Both the position numbers and the translations under genes were made by a program. From Phalacrocorax aristotelis (taxonomy: Eukaryota; Chordata; Aves; Suliformes; Phalacrocoracidae), in contig NC_134277.1 of assembly GCF_949628215.1 (NCBI RefSeq), positions 56,430,918 to 56,494,917 of the forward strand: a stretch of 64,000 nucleotides of DNA, read 5' to 3'. Shown here piece after piece: positions 14,101-32,121 of the stretch (position 1 is the stretch's first letter; every line of letters starts with the position of its first letter). The notes below the pieces were generated by a model that was given only the letters and a program-made list of their open reading frames with translations, was not told where the DNA came from and did no database searches.

Positions 14101-17100
14101 CTGTTTTTCTTAAAATTAAGTGAAGGTTAACCTATATCTGCTGTATTTTCTGTCTTGCAAAGGTTGATCTTTATAGCTCTTGCAGTCAAAATGGATAGAG
14201 GAATGAAATAATCTAACAAAAGTATCCTTCTCTGCAAGGTGTATGAGTTAAAACTGAAACCATGTGTATAATATGCATAGTTTGAGTTTCTTTAGGCTGG
14301 AGTATTTTGAAGAGCACTGCAAAAGCAAATTAGTTCTAGTGATCTTAAGTGTAGTTTGGAAAACTTGAAGAAAATAATCCATTGCTTGATCAGCAAAGTT
14401 TTATATTGTAATCTTTCTAATAGATTTTACTATAACTTTAGGAGGTAAGACTTTCACAGATATGAGGAAAAAATAATTCTGGGAGGAGAAACTGAAAGAG
14501 TCTTGTAAACAAATACTAGGATATTAAAAAAAAAAACAAACACCAAAACATTGAAATAAAATATGGTAAAATACTGAAATGGTCATAACTAACCCAGTCA
14601 GGATAGCATAGTTATTGTTGCGTTACCAGTAGTTTGAAGGAGAGATTTTCAGGAACATAATTTCTATTTCTCAGCAGGCTAAGATCTTTTGTGCTGACCG
14701 TTATCTGTGAACAACAGGAATGGTTTTGACAACACTGACTTTTCCAGCCTTTATGCAGGACTCAGACTGTATGTGTGTTATGGTAAAAGAAGTAAAGCTC
14801 TCAACAACAACAAAAAAAAAAATCTGTAAAACTAGCTTCTGACTTTGTGGAGAACTGATGCTACTAGAAGTACCACAGCTGAATTGAAAGCATGCAGGTG
14901 ACCAGCAGGACAGAAAATGTTTTCATAACTCAGCAGTAGGGAAGGTTTTGTAGGCCAGAGGAAATCCTATATTACACCATGCAGCATTGAAAAAGTATTA
15001 GGTCACGTACTTCTTACTGGAAGTTAAAAGTTGACGTGTACAGAAAGGAATACAACTCACACTTGGTAGTGTTTAGCATTGCAATATGATTATATAATTA
15101 AATCAATTAAATGTTGATAAAGGTATCAGAATTCACCATAGACAGACTTCTATAGTTGATCTTCCCTGGTGAGACTCACCTTTAAAGTAAACTGGATTTG
15201 GTCTGTCACCACCGCTGAAATGCATTTAGCTTGTGTTGCGCATCTGGCCATAGGAGGAGACACATGCTTGAGACCCACCTAGTGATGTGCGATAGTATAC
15301 CATCCTTAACGGTGCCTTTTCGAAGATTCCTTGCTATTGGAATGTGATTATAAAACTAATTTTTACGTTGTTTATCACAAGTTTTTGATAGCTGCCTCAC
15401 TTGCTTAGCTGGATAGTCTAAAACGAACGTTATGCTTGCTTCTGTGTTCAGAAATTGGTCCATGATTTTCACAAAAATTACTGTATAAAGAACATCTTTA
15501 GAAAACTTGTTCTGTTAAAACTTAGAACTTACACACTTACATTCTTGTAAGTCATATAACAGTTCTGCAACGTTATGAATTATCACATGCATGATAAGAG
15601 CTATAAGAATTCAAACAGGAAAAAAGGCAATTTTAAAAAGTTACTACTTTATAATTTGAGAATATTTAACTTGGAAATGTCTTGTGTGGTACTATAAGAA
15701 AAGTCTGATCAGTATTTTAAGCAGGGCAAGATCAAAACCACATGAATGTGGAGATTGATAAATTGACCTGAATATTAATAATTTCATACTAAGTTCATGA
15801 ACTGAATGCCATCTATTACTAGCCACTGCATGTTTTATGCCCATAATATGTGAAATAACCATGAAACTCTACCATTTGTCATATGATTGGCAAGCATATA
15901 TTGAACTAAAAGGCAGTTAATTGCCTGATTGGGCCTTTTAGGACTACTAGATTGATTCTACCGATTTTTAAAATCGTAAGTCTAATAGTTTTAGAATAAA
16001 CAGCATCTAAAAATGGGGAGGGATCAGACTAAACAGTGTTTCAGCTTCATGAATGTGGTATTACCATGCAACATCAGGCCTATAACCACTTGTGTCCTTG
16101 AATCACCTACTCAAAAAGTTAATTACAAGTCTCTGTGTATTTGCAAACCAGTCTCATTCAGTGAGTCACACACATGAAATCCTCTTCCCCTGAATAAAAC
16201 AGATGGTTAGGATTTTAGGAGGGACAATTTGCGCTGCATAGAAGGTAAACAGGAGGAGAAGTTACCGGAACAAACTATAGCTACAAAAGTACCACCCTTA
16301 AAATAATACAAGAAAAGAGTACTTACACATTTAAAATTGGGTGGTAAAACAGATGGCAAAGTCATAAAATGAATGAAGTAACTTACTTTGCCAAGTCAGA
16401 CTTCACTAATGACATTTATTTGTTACAGCTGGATGATTCCTTAGAGGAATAAAAGGAATTTTTTGAAATGCAAAATCCAACATGCTCCTATTTTATTAGG
16501 TTCCGTTTGGCTGGTGCATTGATGCAGTCTGCCTGTGGGGAGAGAGAACGCTTGCCGGTATTTGTGAAGAGGAGACGGAGAATTTGGTGGTACCTGCTTC
16601 TTGATGTCTCTTGCTAATGACCTGGCTTCAGTCCTGTGTGTTTGCACTATTTGTGCTGTGGCCTTTGATATAAATGTGCTTGTACCTGCTGGAGCACTTG
16701 TTCCCTGCATCCTTCATTGTGAGAAGCCAATTAATAAAATGTGAAGGATAGTGTATTTTGGTATTCCTACTCTGCTTTGGTTGAAACTTCATCCAGCTAG
16801 GCACTGACCACATGGAAGAAGGCAGTGCCTGTCTCAAATGCTTTATTTGAAAGCTTAAACTTGTTCTATGTCAAGAATTTCATAGGAACGTTATTCAAAC
16901 AAGGCTTCTGTGTTCATTCTGTCTGTGCTAATACCTTTAAAGAATTTAAGGGTGTTCATGTGAGTTTTTACCATAATACTATATGACTGGCTAATGAGGC
17001 AAAATAAGTCGGTTTGGGCAGGATAAACTCCCTGAACTGTCAGCATCCAGAACTTTTCTTGCTGTGAAGCGAGATGCTTGCAACACAACAAGGCTGCTTC

Positions 17101-20100
17101 TACCAACCAGAATATGTGGATGGCATCCCTTCTATAGGTTCCTTAAGTGTTGAGTGCAGCCTACCACGAGCCTAGTAGGAGCTTGTTTTTGCTTTGCAGA
17201 TACCATTTGTTTCTAGATTTATTTCATGACAGACAACTTTCTTGCCTACAGAGCAGTGAAACTATTTGGGTGGAGTTTTGGGTTTAGTGAGTGTGGGTCT
17301 TAAGTCATCCTTTCTGGCTGTAAAAATGACCATATGGATATTGGCTTTTTCTAGAAAATGCACATCTGACATTCTGAACTTCAAACTAAAGGAAGAGCAT
17401 AGGGTTGGTAGCAATTAACAAGATACTTGTGTTAGAGGGAAATCTGATTTATGGACTTGTTCTGGCAAACTTACATTTCTCAAGTATGTCTTTTGGAAGC
17501 CTTATTCAGACTTTGTTTAAAGAATTTACTTCAAGTCAAGTCAAAATGCTTACATTTAAGTCTTCCGTAAATTTCCATAGTGAATGTTGAAGAGCAAGTG
17601 TATGGGGCAAAAAGGACACAGTGATGTGGTTGAGACTTCTTTTGAAGTATGGTTGACAGAAAAAGCTGGTTTTATGATACTGAATATGCTGTGAGTGACT
17701 TTTTGAATGCAGAACTCTTGAACTGCTTTTAAAAGAACTCCTGAGGCTCATGCTGCAAGCTCTGGCATAGTGCCTTCAAGGGAACTCCATTTCTGTTTGC
17801 TTTCCAGAACAGCTGGAAGCAGCAGCTCTGTGCAAGCGTGAGCGATGCCTGACTTATCAGTCAAGAGTTAGCTTCCAACTGTGCTTTCTTGCACTTGAAA
17901 CACAGGGTGGAACTGGCTGTAGCTAGTATGTCTTAGGTGACACTAGCTTAAATGTGTCCTTGAAGTGCTTCCCTCAGTCTTTAGTTTAATAGCACTAACT
18001 AAAGACCCCGAGTTGTTGATCCTGTGTTGTTAAAATTCATCCTTGTAGGCTCTGCCTTGCCTTTTATATTTTATGAGGGCGGGGGGAACTGTTTTGTATA
18101 TCAAATGCTGTACAAAATTCAGAAGCAGCTACTGCTTTATGTAGCATCTCCCATGGATGTAACTTGACTTTTGTCAGGAGACTTGGTTATGGGTATTTCG
18201 TATGGGATCCTCTTCCGCAAATGTCCCCCTTCCCTGTTTCAGCCTTTCATTCCTCATTAGTTTTGCTTTTGCTAGAAAATCAGCTGTAGTACCATAGTTT
18301 GGTACTACGTACATCTGGTGCCTGTTTGTCTGTCTTGCCTCTGAATCCATGCAAATCTTTAGTGGGGATAGCTTTCACAGGCTAGTGACATGTAATTGCT
18401 CGTTCTTCTACCATGACTGCCATTACTGGTTATTCTCTCCTCATGGTGTATAATGTTAAATCAATACAAAATTAATGCCCTCTGATAATATTCTAGTCTA
18501 CAGACCTCCATATTCAGAAATCTAATCTGAGAAGTCCTGACCCTTACGCTTTGTGTTAAAGTAACACTATAACACTGTCAACCTTGGAAAGCTAAGTTCC
18601 CTCAGTGATTAGAATAGACTGAGATAGGGCACCAGCCACGTAGTGAACTTGAGGAAGCAGAAACAGTATTCTAGACTCTCATGTAAATGTGTATATTATA
18701 AAATTACTTCACAGTGTGACTTAGGTCAATTGAACTATGAAAACAAGCTTGCTGCTGCTGTTAACCTAGGTGCTGTGCTTCAGTTTGCTTCTTTCCCCAC
18801 TGATCTCTGGATCTGTCTGGGTAAACCACTGGAACAATCTAGAATTCTTCCAAATGTTCCATAATAGCCATCACAGAAAAAGTGAGGAATCTTCAACAGG
18901 TGCAAAATTGCAGTTCAGGAACCTTAAAACACAAGCATTGTTTTTCCACAGTGTTTATAGGCTGGAGGTGCTGCAGTTAAGCTTTCCCCGTGCTCAGGTA
19001 TGTGTTTTTCTGGTCTATCTTTTGTGCCAGCAAGCTTGTTTAGGTAGCTAATCTGTCCAGAAACCAGTGTAGGTTAGTTTCTGTCCAGAGCAACTTCTGA
19101 ACTGCCTTGCCACCTCATTGTTGCAAACACCAGTGCCTGCTGGAAGGGAGGATATGAGAGTATCTGTCAGATTGTAGCAGGTTCAGTTTGTATCAGCCTT
19201 GCAGACACACAGTTGGACTTGAGTGTTGTGGTTTTGTCAGTGCTTTATGTGGACAATAATGTAGCTGCTTCATTTTCTTTTCAGTACATTGCAAGGTTTA
19301 AAATCTTAAGACCTTGATTTTGTTCCAGACTATTTCTGCCGTTCAGTTTGTCAGTGTTTTCTTGTGCTGTTCCATAGAGGTTTAAAGAAATTTCTTTATG
19401 GAAGTACCTCCCCAGAAGTCTCTTGCAGGATGCCAAAGAGACTTTTTGGTAACAATGCTGAAATGATGGCTTAAAACATATGGAATACATATCTATTCTA
19501 CATCAGCAGCTGCTGCATAGTTCATGGCTGTACCCAGAAGCCGGCACTAAGGCCCTGTGGAGCCTCGGGGAGTAAACTTGTTTACTGTTTACTAGTGGTT
19601 TACTGACTTCTTGTTGGAGGGATCTCAATTCCTGTCATGACGTCTTAAGAGCACAGAGCTGCGGGCATGTGGGGCCACTGTTCTTTATAGCGGCATGATG
19701 TCATTTATAGGATGGGTGGGGCCTCAGTTACTTGGTGAAGAGTTTGCTGGTTGATTTTTCCAGTTTCAGTACCTGGATATGGTTACAGTTCAAAGTACCT
19801 ACCTCAAGAAGCTGAGAAATCTAGGTCTTTTGCATGAGGAGATTTGCTGCTGCTGAGAGATAGAACTTAAGTCAGTTTTCTACCCTTTACTTTTCTTAGC
19901 AGATGTGTAGTCACCTTAGTAAACTTGTTTTGTGGGTGTGGGAGAGATAAGCACCTTTTATGGCATGCACTAGAAAGCTTTGGAAAGAAGGGTTCTTGCC
20001 AAACCTTGAATGTGACTTAACTGCCTGTTGTAGTAATGGGAAGCTGTGAATCTTAATTCCCAGTTAAACAGGTTTATGTCAAAGGATTATTTTCAGGAGA

Positions 20101-23100
20101 AAGGAAAGAACTTATTGTGAAAGCGTTTCTAACTTGTTCTGACGTTGAGGTTCAGGCAGCCTGTCTCATTGTTTAATGAGACTAGCCATTTCTAAGATAG
20201 GTTTGAATATTTGCATTTGGCTTCCTCTTACTTTCAGCAACTACTTAGAATTTATAGTGAATATTTAATTTTTTAAATATTCTACCTTAATAAAATACTG
20301 ATGTTACTTTGTGCAGAGCTTGACAGATGTTGCATGTTTAAACTGTAACAACACCAGTCAAACTTGAGACATGGAATGACGCCTATTACAATAATGCTGA
20401 TCTAACCTAAAAAACTTCCTTACCCTCCAGTTCTTAAAACAGCTGGCATCATGTATCCCATCCTATGTCCTCACATATCCTATCTATTCCTGGGTCACAG
20501 GGTGTTTCTGCTGATCTAGTTTGGATATTGTAATTGGAAGCAGCTGTTGGGAGGGTTAGGCTTTGCTTGCCTGGAGTTGCCTCCCTCCATTTCCAGGAAC
20601 ATTTTTGTTGCAGGAATATCTGAGTCATTCTGAGGTATCTTCCAGATACTTTGCATCTAGTATGCTAGTCTGTGCTGATAATTTTCAAGCAGTATATTCT
20701 CAAGCGTAATTTTGCTGCTGTTAACCAAACCAAAACTACTGGACTTAATAAACAATGAAGTAATCAGATGAAATTGTGATCCTTTAATAACAGAGAAGAT
20801 TATATTGCTTGATGGTCCCTGGGGACTTGAAATATGTTGACACTTTCTAAAATTCTTGGTCCTGTGCTTTTTCTCAGAAAGCTGAACTTGTAATTTCTAG
20901 GTCATGCAAGGCAACAGAGTTGTGAATCACTTTAGGAATCAAGAAACTTTGGAGAATATTCAAACTCACTTTAGAAGATGGGGTTACTGTCAAATAATTA
21001 CTATAAATTTTCACTTTAGAATGAGACAAAAAGTTGTAGCTAATGTTTGTGGAGGTGACAGATATACTAAGTGTAAAGTAAAAAGTAGTGCAGGTATTAG
21101 TTTCTTCAATTAAATAAATGATAGTTGTTTGTTTAGAAGAACAGGAGTCTCCATTACTAATTTTCTTTAATTGTTCAATAAGTGATACAATATTTTGCCT
21201 TTCTGGAAGCATTGTTGTCAAAGCATACTAACTGTAGTTCTTAGTATTGTGCAGGTAGCTCACAGATTTCAATTAAATTATTCCTGTTCCTTAAAATGTA
21301 TCAAAATCTAGCTCAGTTAAAAAACAGAGTAAAACCAGGTTCTGTGATGTATGAGCTACTGGTTGTAATTGATGCTCATTATATAAAACAGTCTTCAGGG
21401 AAGAAAGTTACTCATCATAAGAGTGAGTGGGTAATGAGGTTAATGTGACAGTCTTGCAAATCTTTATGTAATCTTCTCTTAAAGGAAACAAAAGGACTGG
21501 AATTAAGTTTTGATGTCATAGTTTTATGAAGGCTGTAAAAATAACAATGTAGGAAATTGTTTTGGAATTGAAGAGAAGCACCACTATCTCTACCTATTAG
21601 CTAGAACCTACTATACTAACTGTGCCAACTAGCTTTAAACACAAAGCTATGTTTAACTAGTCCCCTTCAAACAAATGCCTGCAGCAAATCAAAGTCCTCC
21701 TGTTAAGGACAACTGCACTTTCATAAAGCCTGCATTCAGCTTTATGTATAGTGCTGCAGAAGATGCCAGCTGAATTTGTGCCTGTAATGATGTGACTTCA
21801 GTGTAATGCTTCTTACTTGGTCTGCTCTCACTGACATTGCACTTACTGGACTCCAGGGGATGAAAATGGACAGAGTAGCTTTTTGGCCTCTTTTAGTCGC
21901 ATTCTCTAAGAAAATGAGCCTGATCATATGCTTTGTTCTTCATTAATTTTTGGCCTATTGGCCAGTTTTGGGTACATTTTGACAGAGGTTTAGGTGTCTT
22001 GGATATGATTGTTCCCATAAGTGTCCTGAATATGTGCTGCTGGCTAAAGAGGGAGAAATCTGTACCAGTACTCCCTGTGAAGGAAGGGAATGATCTGAGC
22101 TGATTGTCTGTTGTCCTGCTTGGGTTGGGTACACAGCTACTCTGTTGGCTGCTTTTTTGCTCCCTTTTGGTGTTTGAACATTGATATTATTGCACTGAGG
22201 AGGGATGTAGAGGACAAATGGCATAGATATGTAAGGAAGTATGCTTCAATTAATTGTTTTGGAGCAAGTCATTCTGTAAGAAAAAATAATCTAAGAAATA
22301 GGACAACTTAAGAGAAGCCTTCTGAATTTGATCAGATGAGCAAGATGAGTGAGGGGATAAAAAGCATAAGGCTTTTTTCACCCATAAGCATATTTTTATG
22401 TCTCAATTTATTGGGCTGAAGAAGTAGATGGGAGGAGAAAATAAAGACTAATGTAGTAGGGAGGTCAAGGGTTCCTACTTTTTTTTCCCCTTCCTTTTCT
22501 TCCTCTTTACCATGTATTTGCAAAGACACCTTCCCTGAAAACATTGTCCCTGGAGATTAAAACCTCTTATTGCTGGCACCTGATCATCTTACCTACTCTA
22601 GTGGATTTAGATAATCACTCTGTGCTCCAAGACTTTATGCAGAAGTTGACTTGATGCTTACCTTGTCCAAGTCCTATTACAGGAACACTCTCCAGCTCAC
22701 TCCTCTGCTGGGTGGAGCTGAATGTTGTGTTTAACTCCATGGAGGACTAGAGACAACATTGTCTGTCTTACACAGAGGGCCTGCTATGTGAAGTGTAAAA
22801 CTCGGGAGAAGTTAGTATTGATACAGGTAGAAGCCAGTCACTCAAGACAGGCAACAGTTTTACCAACTTCAGCTACAAGTTCCTGTTGCTGCATGATCTT
22901 AATCATGTAGGATGATCTTAAAAGTTTAGCTACCTACTCTTTTCTCCTGACCAGATTTCTAGACTATTAGACAAGATGCCATTGCTGATGCTAACATGAA
23001 TTACAATCCCTACTCCTGCAGTTCTGATTTAATCTAATTGTTCCCTAACCTGGCTCTACAAAAATGCTCCTGGCTCCAACTGGAAGCTTGCTGTTAAATG

Positions 23101-26100
23101 GAGCTCAGAATCATGGGGCTGGTTATCTGCAAGCAGGGAATAAGCAGCTGTAGGAGCTTTGAGAACTGCTTACTTTGGCAGAGCAGCCACTGAAATTCAT
23201 TTATTTGTGCCCTTACCTGCTCAAACATGTTGGAAAAGGGCAGTTTTAGGAGTTTATCTGCAGTGAAGGTGAGGAGCAATCCATAGCATGATGGTTAGAC
23301 AAGGTTCCCACCCTTCCAAGTGAAGGTATGGCAGTACATTGTTGGGCCTGTTAAGCTTTCACTTCCCTTCCAACTTGTTAGACTACACAAAGAACTGTTC
23401 AAAAATAAACTTTCATATAAGTCATCAGCGGTATTGCTGCAATGGGGATTACCAATGAGTGTGGTAAAAGCTGACCTGTATAAATGGATAATACAGCTGT
23501 TGACAACACCCTGCTTGGCTCTGTGTGAACCTCTCTCTGCTGTAGGGTGACATAGGATTCTACTGCAGGATAAGCCCATGTTTATCTTCTGAGCCCTAAA
23601 CAATTTTGCACTGTGAAGATTAAAAAAAAAAAACAACCACAGTACACATAATATGAAAGTGTGCTTTTTTAAGCTTCATACAACAGGGTTCTTGCCACAG
23701 TCTGTCAGTTTTATTATAATTATAAAGTAGGACAAGTCAGAAACTAGATATGACCCAAATTAATACTACTTATGAAAATAAGTTGGGCTACATAAATTAA
23801 GGGTAGAAAAACTACTTTGCATGAAACTTCATCTCAGGTGCTTTGCTTTACTGTTACAATTGGAATCTATGCTCCGTGTTGCTTTTGAAAGCCAACTGAA
23901 ACAGGTATGTGGCAGTAGCTCAAGACTTTTCACTTTCAAGGTCTTTCTCCTCTCTGGCAGAATACTTGCTCTGAAGCAGTTTCTCTGGATTGAGTGTTGT
24001 TTGCCCAGTATCAGACTCTACTTGCTTTTTTTGTAACTTATTTCTCTCTCTTTCACATTGTCTGACATTCAGCAGGCCTGAATTTTGCCAGCCAACCTGA
24101 CCTCCCCGAGCCTCCTCCCACTACAAAATGTGGCAGAGTATTTATGACAAGCTTATCTTTAAGATTTGAAGTCTGTGGTAGCATGAAGTTTTGCTATCTT
24201 CAGTATCTTACTGGAATGTTGTTCACTGATGGTTATTGATGTCTCAAGATACTGCTTTGACTGGTTGGGTCAGGTTTTTTTAATTCCAGGTTTCTTTCTT
24301 TGACTCAATCTCTTATGCTTCTTTGAAAGGATGTTATCAAGGCTTTGGAAAATGTTTGGCTGCCATAAAATCTTTCTTGTTAAGGAATTTTTAGTGAAAA
24401 GGAGCATTGTCACTAATGCGATTATAAGGATCTTATTGGCTGGGCATTGTTGTTTGGCTTTTCAAGTATGCATCAACTGCTGCACAAAGTACAAAAAGTG
24501 GTAGCTTCTCTTTGTCACACTGGGGTGCTACTTGTTGAATTGCAACTTCTAGTAAAATACGAATTTTCACATTGCTCAATCTACTTAAAGACCATAGGTT
24601 AATTTACAATAAATAGTACAATGAAACCTTACTATTGTGTATTTTAATTTTTTCACAGATGGTAGTATTGATTTTGCACAAACTCACTTGTCAGAGACTC
24701 TGCTGAATTCATTTGGACTTCTTCAGTATTGAAATGCTTATAGAATAGTCTGTTTTATTGCTTAGTAAGGCTAGTGTAGGCCATACCCAGGTATATTAGT
24801 GCTTCAGTTTCTCTGCTTCTGAGAGTATGTTTAATAATCTAAACTTGGCAAATTGAGCTGTTGTCAGCTGACGACTAGAATTCATAGGAATTTTCTTTAT
24901 ATTACTTGTCTGAAATACATACTAAAGACAAGCAAGCATGACTTTCAGGATACATTTTTTCCTTTTAATGGAAAAGTGCAGAGACAAAACAATGTGGAGT
25001 AGTTCAAAATGCAACATAGTAAGTTGAAAATGTACACATGGCTTGGAGCTATTTTCATGTTCTCATACTCCCTCTTGAGTAAAAAGAAAGAAATGGTTCT
25101 TTGAAAGCCATAATGGCCAAAACTGAAATGTGTTTTTGTCATCCATCTGCTTTTTAGAAGAATTTGTAACATAAAGTTAGTTATATTTCTCTGCTATATC
25201 TCTAATGAGCAAAGCAGCTTACTTGTGCTTCTATCATTTAGATAATCTAAAAAAAATTTTCTGTCATTTAGTGTTAAAAAAGTAAGGAAACTCATGGGTT
25301 GAGATAATGACAATTTAATAAGTTTAAAAAAATAGCAAACCAAAACCAAGAAAAACATGATGGGGGGGGATAAAAATTGCTTGCCACTAGCCAACCAACG
25401 CCCAGCCAGTCCCCTGAGCAATGGCAGCCTCGGCAAACTTCCCTGCCAGCTTTCATTGCTAAGCTATGGGATGTGATATCCCTCTGGTCGACTGTCCCAG
25501 CTGCATCCCTCCCGCCTGCTTGCCCACCCCCAGCCTACTCTCTGGCAGGGCAGCGTGAGAACCAGAAAAGGCCTTGACACTGTGTAAGCACTGTTCAGCC
25601 ATAGCTACAACATCTGTGTGTTATCATCACTGTTTTCATCACAAATACGAAACATGGCACTATACCAGTTATTATGAAGAAAATTAACTCTATCCCAGCC
25701 AAAACCACTGCACCTTTTTATTTATCTATTCTTTAATTCCAGGAAGGATTGGCTAAATCTCTAACGAAGCATCAGTCAGCATGCTTTTACACTTAAGTGC
25801 CTCACTGCTAACAAAACCTTAGTGCGTGTCCTCAGCTATGGATTTTGATGTAAGTTTTAATAAAACTGTCATGCTTCACATTATGATTAAGCTGCGCACA
25901 AAGGTGATTCATTATGCAGGAAGATGTAATGTTAGTGTGAGATTGTCAAATGATCATGATGGGTAATGGTGTCTTGTTACTACACTATTATCTGATAGTT
26001 CTGTATATAACTAAACTCTGCTGTCATGTGAATGTGCTCTTTTTGAGCCTTCTAATTAACAAAATCTAAGTCACATTTGGTTCTTGGTTGCTACTATAGG

Positions 26101-27164
26101 TGTCTCTTGTGTTTACATCTTCTGTAATGTAGATGTCGTGTTTTTTGGACATCAGAGCTTATTTTGACCTTAAATCTCTGGAGGAGGCTACATTCTGTCA
26201 CTGTGCAGTGACTTTCCCATGTCTCAAGAACTGTGCAAGCAGACAAAATACTCTGTCTTCATATAACACAAATACTGTAATATTACTGTTGGGATAGGCA
26301 GGGAATGAAACAAAGCTTTGGGAAGATAGTAGTTAGAGATCTGCTAAAACTAAACATGATTTTTAAAAAGAAAAGCTAATGGGAATGGGATTGCTACTTT
26401 CTGTAGGCATGCACATGCATATTATACTGTGTGTGAATTAACTGTCATAGAGCTCTTTGGTATTGGTGAGGTGCAGTGATTTGTGTTTGAGTAAGCAGTT
26501 GTGGACCGAGACAACTATTCTAAATATACAGACTAACAGCATTTGTAGCCTAGGAAGGCAAGTTGAATCTTTCCATTCTGTGTAAATTAAGTTATTTTTC
26601 AGTTCCTGATTGACTTACTGAAGGGGAGTATTTTTGGGTTTTAAGTGACGTATTTGCTTGCTTTTCTCTGAAAAAGTACACTAGTCCTTGCTGCTGCTGT
26701 GTCTTGGTGCTTGCTATTTAGGCTGGAAATTCCTTCAAATGTCTGTTTTCTTTCCTGTGCAGCTGTCATATCTCATGTTTTCTTGTATGGTGTTGACTCA
26801 CTGTGGCTTCCTTTTTCAATTCGTGCTTAGTAAACTAACAAGAATTCTTGACAAATACTGTGTGTCTAAAAGAAAGTGCTACATACCAGAACAGAAACCT
26901 TTTCCCTTAATTGCATCTTGGATGGATGGTCATGGAACTCATTTGTGCCCTTCCCAAACGGTGGAGGCTTTCTTTGCTCGTGCTACAAAAAAGATGAGCT
27001 CAGTGTAATTTGTGGAACAGTTTCCAGTGAAAAAGCAGCTTTCACTGAAGATAGCAGTACTGAAATTAAGACCTTAGATATGGAGGGGTTTAAACCAAAT
27101 CCACTTTGAACAGTGCATGTGGGAGAGGGAAAAGAAATCTAATGAAGCAATATTTTTCTTCTAG
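7442..27164 (+). other. RALA: RALA intron 1 (19.7 kb)
   Basis: The intron runs from the exon 1 donor to the acceptor TTTTTCTTCTAG ending at 27164. It begins with about 750 bp of CpG island and is then AT-rich. It holds a truncated LTR near 25.3-25.7 kb. The open frames inside it (for example 8450-8803 and 9878-10213) match no protein I know and lack exon-like features. No RNA gene was seen. Confidence 0.6.
25274..25712 (+). mobile_element. Truncated, diverged avian LTR in RALA intron 1
   Basis: The 3' portion matches the LTR at 2451-3034. Shared blocks include AGAAAAGGCCTTGAC, then CTGTGTAAGC, then GTGTTATCA...CACTGTTTTCA, and the terminal CCAGCCAAAACCA. The first part of the LTR is missing: similarity starts at the stretch reading GGAAACTCATGGGTTGAGATAA. 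The middle differs, with GCTTGCCACTAGCCAACCAACG in place of the other copy's sequence, so it may be another subfamily. No clear target-site duplication is visible. It is older and more decayed than the first copy and shares its orientation. Confidence 0.75.
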
Positions 27165-31946
<4,782 letters not shown>

Positions 31947-32121
31947 GGAGCAGATATTAAGAGTAAAAGAAGATGAGAATGTTCCCTTTTTGCTAGTTGG
32001 TAACAAATCAGATTTGGAAGATAAAAGGCAGGTTTCTGTAGAAGAAGCAAAAAACAGAGCTGATCAGTGGAATGTTAACTATGTGGAAACTTCTGCAAAA
32101 ACACGAGCCAACGTTGACAAG
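31947..32121 (+). CDS. RALA: RALA coding exon 4, residues 108-166
   Basis: The exon completes Arg108 and encodes the guanine-specificity motifs of RalA: NKSD at residues 127-130 (G4) and ETSAK at 155-159 (G5). It is 175 nt long and ends in phase 0 after ANVDK, followed by the donor GTAATA. It joins exon 3 without a frameshift. I read D147 where, from memory, the human protein has E, a conservative change. An open frame runs past the donor into intron 4 for about 110 bases, but the next real exon continues the RalA sequence at V167. Confidence 0.97.

Noticed and set aside
26688-27109. Open frames just upstream of RALA exon 2, considered as an alternative exon
   Set aside because: Stops separate them from the RALA frame. 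The in-frame TGA at 27185 rules out an N-terminal extension.
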